From the NCBI RefSeq assembly GCF_008974245.1, contig NZ_BBZI01000005.1:1660751-1724750 (forward strand): a stretch of 64,000 bases of DNA, written 5' to 3'. Position numbers and translations under genes: made by a program. Below the pieces are notes generated by a model. The model did no database searches, was not told the DNA's origin, and saw only the letters and a list, made by a program, of their open reading frames with translations. The DNA comes from Streptomyces abyssomicinicus (GTDB lineage: Bacteria; Actinomycetota; Actinomycetes; Streptomycetales; Streptomycetaceae). Positions 58,012 to 64,000 of this stretch are shown here, piece by piece (position 1 is the first letter of the stretch; each line of letters opens with the position of its first letter).

Positions 58012-58428
58012 ATGACCGCGACCCTCATCACCGCCCTCGGGCGCAGCAATCAGCCCGTCACCCTGCTCCGCCGCTTCCTCGCCCTCGACGCCGTCATCAC
58101 CACCGCCAACGGCCTGGCCTACCTTGCCGCGTCCGGCCCCCTCGGGCGGCTGCTCGGGGTCGACTCCGGGCTGCTGCTCGGGCTCGGGGCGTTCCTGGTG
58201 CTGTTCGGCGCCGGCGTGGGCTCCCTGGCGGTGCGGAGACTGCCTCCTGTCCTCGCCGTGAAGTGGGTGATCGAGTCCAACCTCGCCTGGGCGGTGGCGA
58301 GCCTCGTCGCACTGTTCGCCTGGTTCGACGCCAGCGCCGCCGGCACTGTGTGGATCCCGGCGCAGGCCCTCACCGTCTTCGGATTCGCCGTGCTCCAGCA
58401 CATGGCGCTGCGCGCTGTCGAAGGCTGA
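58012..58428 (+). CDS. Small integral membrane protein
   Basis: 138 residues with four predicted transmembrane helices: around FLALDAVITTANGLAYLAA, LLLGLGAFLVLFGAGVGSLA, WVIESNLAWAVASLVALFAW and AQALTVFGFAVLQHMALRA. Resembles conserved actinobacterial four-helix membrane proteins often found next to an XRE gene or an NTF2-like gene, as here. GGAGGA lies 9 nt before the ATG. No transport motif identified. Convergent with the XRE gene, 12 bp apart. Confidence 0.8.
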   Translation: MTATLITALGRSNQPVTLLRRFLALDAVITTANGLAYLAASGPLGRLLGVDSGLLLGLGAFLVLFGAGVGSLAVRRLPPVLAVKWVIESNLAWAVASLVALFAWFDASAAGTVWIPAQALTVFGFAVLQHMALRAVEG

Positions 58429-58440
58429 GGGGCTACGCCG

Positions 58441-59283
58441 TCAGCGGCTGCGGCGGCCCAGGTAGGCGACCGTCTCCGCGTCGGCCGGGAGGAACGTCTC
58501 GATGGCCAGCTCGGAGACGGTCACGTCCATGGGGGTGTTGAAGGTGCTGATGGAGGAGACGAAGGACAGCACCCGCCCGTCGTGCTCGACCTGGAGGGGC
58601 AGCGCGAAGTACGGATGCGTCGAACCTTCGTCCTGCGGCTGCCCGACGCCGTTCCCGGCCGCCCGACTGGCCTGATCCGCGGTCACCGGCGCGGCCACCG
58701 GATAGGCGGCCACCTCCTCGTACAGGGCGCGCAGTGCATCCGAGCGCAGGTGCCCGATCTGACGCTCCATCTGGGACAGCAGGTGACCGCGCCACTCCGC
58801 CAGGTTGCGGATCTTGGACGCCATGCCCTGCGGATGCAGGGTGAGCCGCATGGCGTTCAGCGGGGGAGTGAGCAGATCCTCCGGCACACCCTCCAGCAGC
58901 ATCAGGATCCCCTGGTTGGCGGCCACCACGTTGTAGCAGCCGTCGACGACGATCGCCGGATAGGGCTCATAGCCGCGCAGCAGCCGCTCGATGCCTTCCC
59001 GCAGCGCGCCCATCGCCGGGTCCTCCAGGGACGTCTCCGAGTAGTGCGGCGCGTAACCGGCCGCCAGGAGAAGCGCGTTGCGATCCCGTACGGGTATCTC
59101 GAGGTGCTCGGCGAGTCTGAGGATCATCGGTTCGCTCGGGCGGGAGCGCCCCGTCTCGATGAAGCTGATGTGACGGGCCGAGGAGTCGGCGCGCAGCGCC
59201 AGTTCCAGCTGGCTGAGCCGACGCCGCTCGCGCCAACCGCGCAACAGCGTTCCCACACCCTTGTCGAGGGAGGCAGTCGTCAT
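58441..59283 (-). CDS. XRE regulator with MmyB-like ligand-binding domain
   Basis: 280 residues. The N-terminal HTH reads LRGWRERRRLSQLELALRADSSARHISFIETGRSRPSEPM; the C-terminal MmyB-like domain (about 110-275) has YPAIVVDGCYNVVAANQG and ALRLTLHPQG-like text (AMRLTLHPQGMASKIRNLAEW), similar to a PAS-like pocket. Members often repress an adjacent short-chain dehydrogenase or membrane protein. The start at 59283 is 6 nt after TACGGT, consistent with a leaderless mRNA; the frame upstream to 59535 has no homology. The membrane protein gene converges on it. Confidence 0.87.
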   Translation of the reverse strand: MTTASLDKGVGTLLRGWRERRRLSQLELALRADSSARHISFIETGRSRPSEPMILRLAEHLEIPVRDRNALLLAAGYAPHYSETSLEDPAMGALREGIERLLRGYEPYPAIVVDGCYNVVAANQGILMLLEGVPEDLLTPPLNAMRLTLHPQGMASKIRNLAEWRGHLLSQMERQIGHLRSDALRALYEEVAAYPVAAPVTADQASRAAGNGVGQPQDEGSTHPYFALPLQVEHDGRVLSFVSSISTFNTPMDVTVSELAIETFLPADAETVAYLGRRSR

Positions 59284-59556
59284 GTGATGACCGTATCGCG
59301 GTCCCCCGTCACGGAAGGACGAGCGCGACGCCGCCCGCATCGCCGCGGCACTCGGCCGCCGAGCGAGGGCGGCGAAGGCGGCGCCGATGATGCCGATACG
59401 GTGCTGTGAGATCAACAGAGCCAGGGCCTCCTTCGCGTTGTGCTCGGCGATTCCCTGCATCAACGTGCGGTGCGGGAAGTCGCCATCGAGCAGGCGAAGG
59501 GGGCCGGCCACCAGTGAGAGACGCATCGCGAGCATGGAGAGGTGGTGCGAAGAGGG

Positions 59557-60780
59557 TCAGGACTGATGCCGGCCGGTAGAGGCCACCAGCCGTGCCCGGG
59601 CCGCGGCTCTCACCTCCGTCGTCTCCATCGGATCGTCGCGCAGTACGGCGATCCGTTGCAGGGTCTCCGGGCTCCTGGGTGCCGAGGTGATCCCCAGCAG
59701 TCGCGTCTTCTCCTCGCAGTCCCAGAGGCATTCGGCGTACACGAACTCCAGGCCGTCCGGGTCGATGGTGGCGAGTGCCTCCAGGTACGCGGTGCGCTCG
59801 TACGAGTGTGGCGTGTGCAGCCAGAAGCGCCGCAGGTAGGGCACCGCCCCGGCCGCGTCAGGGCCGAACCGGGCCAGACGCCGAGCTGTTCGGTCGGGAC
59901 CGCACCAGGCCCGCGCCGTCCACTGTTCGGCGAGTTCGTTCACCAGTCCCGGCAACGCCTCGGGGCCGGCATGATCGGCCAGGACATCCGCACCCAGCTG
60001 GGCCAGCCAGGCGCGGGCATCCTGTGCCCAGCTACGCGCCGCCGGTACGGCGAGGACTCCCAGGCGCTCAACAACCGGGGTGAGCATGGGCAAGGGCCGG
60101 CGGCCGTCCGACGTGCCCAACGAAGGGATCAGCGGGATCAGCCCTTCAGCAGGTTCTCGCCCCTTCAACGCACACAGCGCGTCGACCTTCGTGACCGTTC
60201 CCGTACCGGTGTCGGCGAGCAGAGCGAGGAGTTCCGCGGTGCTGAGCCCGGCAAGTGACGGCCGCGGTACGGACGGACGGCTCTGGACCTCCATACCGAA
60301 GCGCGTCCACGGCTCGGAGAGCCACGGAAGCTCCGCTTCCGCGCCGATCCGTGCGCGTGCGACGTCGCCGAGGTCCTCCCACCAGTCCGCCGGCCAGCCA
60401 ATGGACATCGACTCCAGTACACGGCCCCAGTGCTCGCCTTCGCGGACATACGCCCGAAGCCCTTCCCTGGCTTCGTCCGATCCGGCGAGAGCCAGCAGTT
60501 CCAGTACTTCGCAGGCCCGCAGGCAAGCCTCCTCGTCCCCCGCCAGCCGGTCAACGACCGGCGTGGGGGACAGATCCAGGTCATGGAGCAGGCGTGCCAG
60601 ATACAGAGAGCGTTCGTCGGTCTGGTCCCACCGCCAGTCACGGCGGATTCCGTCGTACACGAACGCGGCAGATCCCCGCGGGTCCTGGAGCGCTCGAGCC
60701 GCGCCCAGGCCGCGCCCCCGTTGCAGTAGACCCTCGACGGAATCAGGGAGGGCGTATGACGTCGCGTACTCATCGCTCAT
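59557..60780 (-). CDS. HEAT-like helical-repeat protein of unknown function
   Basis: 407 residues, all-helical by composition, with short repeated helix pairs such as VDALCALKGREPAEGLIPLI, AVPYLRRFWLHTPHSYERTAYLEAL and LQRIAVLRDDPMETTEVRAAA, suggestive of HEAT-type solenoids. The start ATG at 60780 begins MSDEYATSYALPDSVEGLL. No catalytic motif is recognised. Such repeat proteins in this neighbourhood may belong to toxin-immunity systems, but direct evidence is lacking. Confidence 0.68.
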   Translation of the reverse strand: MSDEYATSYALPDSVEGLLQRGRGLGAARALQDPRGSAAFVYDGIRRDWRWDQTDERSLYLARLLHDLDLSPTPVVDRLAGDEEACLRACEVLELLALAGSDEAREGLRAYVREGEHWGRVLESMSIGWPADWWEDLGDVARARIGAEAELPWLSEPWTRFGMEVQSRPSVPRPSLAGLSTAELLALLADTGTGTVTKVDALCALKGREPAEGLIPLIPSLGTSDGRRPLPMLTPVVERLGVLAVPAARSWAQDARAWLAQLGADVLADHAGPEALPGLVNELAEQWTARAWCGPDRTARRLARFGPDAAGAVPYLRRFWLHTPHSYERTAYLEALATIDPDGLEFVYAECLWDCEEKTRLLGITSAPRSPETLQRIAVLRDDPMETTEVRAAARARLVASTGRHQS

Positions 60781-60931
60781 CACCCGGCACCCTGCCCGAC
60801 CCGGGCACCGATCCGCCACGCGATTTCGACCGGGTCCCACCGGAGGTGACCTCCTGGTCGAACGCGCCCGGCCCGTGACCGAGGCAGGGCGCTGTCCAAG
60901 CCCGGGTTCTGGCTCAGGTTCTGTGGAGTGG

Positions 60932-61519
60932 TCATGATGAGTGAGCGATCCGCTGCCTGATCGGATGAGCTCGGAGCTGGGGTGAGGTGAGTCCCAGGGC
61001 CCGGTTGTCCTGTCCGGCAGCCATGTGGTTGAGCCATCGTTCGTACCAGGAGAGAAAGTCCGGGGCCGAGGAGACGTTCGGGCCCCAGAAGCCGTCTGCG
61101 TTGCCGATGAGCATGCGCCCGGTGAGAGGGCCGGTCATGCCCAGGAGGACGAGATCGCTGCAGCCGCGTTCGATGATGTGCAGAAACAGGTCACCACGGC
61201 GGGTGGGGCGATAGGCCCGGCTGAATCCTCTCGAGCCCGTGCTTGCGTCTCCGGAGTTCATCGTGAAGAGCGTGCAGTCCTGCAACGGAATCAGTCCGTA
61301 GCACGGAGACGCACCACTGCCGCCCATGTCGGTGAGGAAGTCTCGATAGGGCTGTGGGAGTTCCACGTCGTGCTCGGCCTGAAAGGCGTCTGCCTGACCT
61401 TCGGTGAGGCGGGGACCGAGACGAAATTCGTGCCGCTCCTCACCGAAGGAGTGGCTTCGGCCGGGCGCGTAGGGGATGCGTGCCAGCTTGCGCCGCAACC
61501 GCGGGATGCGGGAGTCCAT
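60932..61519 (-). CDS. SMI1/KNR4 family protein
   Basis: 195 residues: RLTEGQADAFQAEHDVELPQPYRDFLTDMGGSGA is the SUKH N-terminal helix-strand region, with CYGLIPL and LFLHIIERGCSDLVLLGMTGPLTGRML in the core and FLSWYERWLNHM at the end. AGAGAAGAG precedes the ATG at 61519. It is the second SUKH-type gene in 8 kb and lies beside a decayed third, with no toxin gene near. Confidence 0.83.
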   Translation of the reverse strand: MDSRIPRLRRKLARIPYAPGRSHSFGEERHEFRLGPRLTEGQADAFQAEHDVELPQPYRDFLTDMGGSGASPCYGLIPLQDCTLFTMNSGDASTGSRGFSRAYRPTRRGDLFLHIIERGCSDLVLLGMTGPLTGRMLIGNADGFWGPNVSSAPDFLSWYERWLNHMAAGQDNRALGLTSPQLRAHPIRQRIAHSS

Positions 61520-61690
61520 GCGGGCTCTTCTCTCGTGTCGCCCGCAACCTATCGCACGGCACCGGAGCTCACCTGCGAGCAGGACTCGCTTCCTCGGAAG
61601 CCGTCCTCTTTCCGGTCGGGTCGGCGGACAGAGCCCTCCACGCAGTCGAGTGATCAGTTCGACCCGGAGCGTTTTCGCCGTGTATGGCCG

Positions 61691-61995
61691 ATGGGTGGCT
61701 TCTTCAGGCTCAGGAAATGCACCGTTGGCCAGATGGAGGCGCTGGACATGCCCAAGCGGCATGTCGCCGTACTGGCAGACGTCGGGATTCCCGAAGAGGC
61801 GGCCCCTTTCCTGGCTTTCGACGATCCGCAGTTGCCTTGCCCACTGGAAGCCTGGGCCTTCTCCCATGTGCCGGTCGAGGACGCCGACCCGTCGTGGTGG
61901 CCGGATCGGACGGGTCGGACAACCCGGTGGTGCTGGATCGGGATCATGTCCGTGGGGTCCTCGTCCACTCCGGAAGGCCCCTCGCTGCCTTCACC
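61691..61995 (+). pseudogene. Frameshifted SUKH-like immunity gene remnant
   Basis: From ATG 61691 one frame reads LADVGIPEEAAPFLAFDD, as in SUKH-4-like immunity proteins. Near 61880-61890 the similarity jumps to another frame reading VVVAGSDGSDNPVVLD, then VRGVLVHSGRPLAAF. A single-base loss would explain the jump. After about 61995 no similarity is left, and the convergent gene begins. Assignment is by pattern only. Confidence 0.45.
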
Positions 61996-62019
61996 GCCGC
62001 GGCCGGGCGGCGGCGCGTG

Positions 62020-62625
62020 TCACGAGGTGGTCCGCCAGCGGGGAGCGTCGAGGTCGGGTTGGCCGGGGCCGGCGAAGTTGAACGGCACCGCGAACTGCTC
62101 GGCCAGGGCGCGACCGACCTTCTCCGCTTCCTGCGCCTCCGGCCACGGCGGGACCGTGCCGTTGAACAGTCGCATGTCACTGCCGTGCCGGATCATGGCG
62201 AGCCGGTGCTCGGCGGGCGGATCGTCCGTGAGCGCCATCAGGTCCACGCACCAACCATCGGTGTCACCGTCCCACACCGCTTCGATGGCGACCGTCCGGC
62301 CGGGCAGAGCCTCGACCGTCTGCACCAGTGTCACCAGGTCCAGCGGAGGGGTCGGATAGCGCTCGAACCGCCGGCCCAGTTCCCGGTAACGCTCCGCGAC
62401 CACGTCGAGTGTGTCGTACAGGCCTGGCCTGGACTCGGCCGGGAACGCCTCGCGGATACGGGCGACTGCCGCAAGCCGCTGGTCCTGCTGAATCATGCTG
62501 TCCACGGCGGAGCGCTCAGCGGCCGGCAGCGCGGCCCAGATCGGGGAGTCCATGTCCGTAGTCAAGCCGCCCCGACTCTGCGTCCACCGATCGGGGTCGC
62601 CGTTGCCGAGGACGAACCTGATCAT
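62020..62625 (-). CDS. Conserved hypothetical protein
   Basis: 201 residues, alpha+beta. A long N-terminal helical part (AAERSAVDSMIQQDQRLAAVARIREAF) precedes the segment TVAIEAVWDGDTDGWCVDLMAL and a C-terminal EKVGRALAEQFAVPFNF. The start ATG at 62625 has GGGGA 5 nt upstream; ATG 62553 (MDSPIWAAL) is a plausible alternative because related proteins begin similarly. Not recognised as a named family; similar small proteins are scattered in streptomycetes near SUKH genes. Confidence 0.68.
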   Translation of the reverse strand: MIRFVLGNGDPDRWTQSRGGLTTDMDSPIWAALPAAERSAVDSMIQQDQRLAAVARIREAFPAESRPGLYDTLDVVAERYRELGRRFERYPTPPLDLVTLVQTVEALPGRTVAIEAVWDGDTDGWCVDLMALTDDPPAEHRLAMIRHGSDMRLFNGTVPPWPEAQEAEKVGRALAEQFAVPFNFAGPGQPDLDAPRWRTTS

Positions 62626-62654
62626 GCCGTCCCCGGTGCCCGTAGAGTGTCCGG

Positions 62655-62720
62655 GTGATCACTCCCTCTGTCCCTGCGCGACCGGCCCTCAGGACGACTA
62701 CGAGCATCCCGGGCCGCTGA
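62655..62720 (+). CDS. Possible 21-codon leaderless leader peptide
   Basis: TAGAGT (62643-62648) is 6 nt before GTG 62655, which opens a 21-codon frame (MITPSVPARPALRTTTSIPGR) ending TGA one base before the ATG of the S1-domain gene. The arrangement TGACATG would allow terminating ribosomes to restart on the downstream gene. Short and unconserved as far as can be seen. Confidence 0.35.
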   Translation: MITPSVPARPALRTTTSIPGR

Positions 62721-62721
62721 C

Positions 62722-64000
<1,279 letters not shown>

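Noticed and set aside
59284..59535. N-terminal extension of the MmyB-like XRE protein
   Set aside because: The frame is open to 59535 but without homology to the family; the HTH starts correctly from 59283, which has a -10 box 6 nt upstream.
61025..62658. Long plus-strand frames across 61.0-62.6 kb as real genes
   Set aside because: Two different frames overlap minus-strand genes; only about 300 bp has family-like sequence, split over frames, so a pseudogene was called instead.

Overview
The window is very GC-rich DNA with strong G/C bias at third codon positions, short divergent promoter gaps, Tat-type signals (SRRGF, HPRRRVLGG) and Streptomyces-type conserved hypotheticals (DUF6233, DUF2332, DUF4865, a degenerate Fic-fold toxin). 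It is almost certainly a Streptomyces (or close actinomycete) chromosome segment. No rRNA, tRNA, CRISPR array, integrase or transposase was seen.

Left part (1-22.8 kb): mostly small regulator/enzyme pairs. These include a FMN-reductase/GNAT fusion with its divergent MarR regulator, two alpha/beta hydrolases, a glycosyltransferase, a ribbon-helix-helix/Fic-fold toxin-antitoxin pair and a DUF899 protein. A CebEFG-BglC-like oligosaccharide uptake operon (lipoprotein, two permeases, GH1 beta-glucosidase) follows, with a divergent LacI-family repressor and two 14-bp palindromic operators. After that come threonine synthase with a divergent RpiR/MurR-type regulator, several DUF proteins, a membrane-anchored XRE protein facing a small secreted protein, and a MarR/MMPL pair.

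Centre (22.8-46 kb): a nonribosomal peptide gene cluster of unusual composition, read outward from a 620-bp divergent control region near 34.2-34.8 kb. The leftward arm is a chain of overlapping genes: acyl-AMP ligase, C-PCP didomain, E1-alpha, E1-beta and lipoyl-E2 of a 2-oxo-acid dehydrogenase, then a 1796-residue C-A-PCP-TE protein with a complete MFS exporter fused to its C terminus. Its A domain reads as serine and its TE has Cys at the nucleophile position. The rightward arm is a C-A-PCP-C-A-PCP synthetase (A domains read as Gly and a basic residue of Lys/beta-Lys type), a stand-alone carrier protein, a condensation-like protein with CHxxxDG, and an N,N-dimethylformamidase-beta-like protein; the last three genes overlap by 4 nt each. 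A formylglycine-generating-enzyme-like gene and an aminoglycoside-nucleotidyltransferase-like gene lie at the right border. My working model (inference) is a short, cationic, acyl-capped peptide: the E1/E2 or ligase supplies an acyl group to a carrier protein, and the product is handed from the TE to the covalently attached exporter.

Right part (46-64 kb): a saccharopine-dehydrogenase-like gene facing a GlxA-type AraC regulator, an XRE regulator facing a type I methionine aminopeptidase across a palindrome, a Tat-exported GH11 xylanase, a MFS transporter, VOC proteins, a GNAT-ACT fusion and an MmyB-like XRE regulator. There is also a patch of SMI1/KNR4-type immunity-like genes with decayed relatives. 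Palindromic operator-like sites without an obvious local regulator are frequent here. The window ends inside an S1-domain protein gene.

Across the window at least ten genes have a TANNNT -10-like box 6-7 nt before the start codon and no Shine-Dalgarno sequence, so leaderless transcription looks common. All functions are inferred by reading the translated sequence; no database search was possible.
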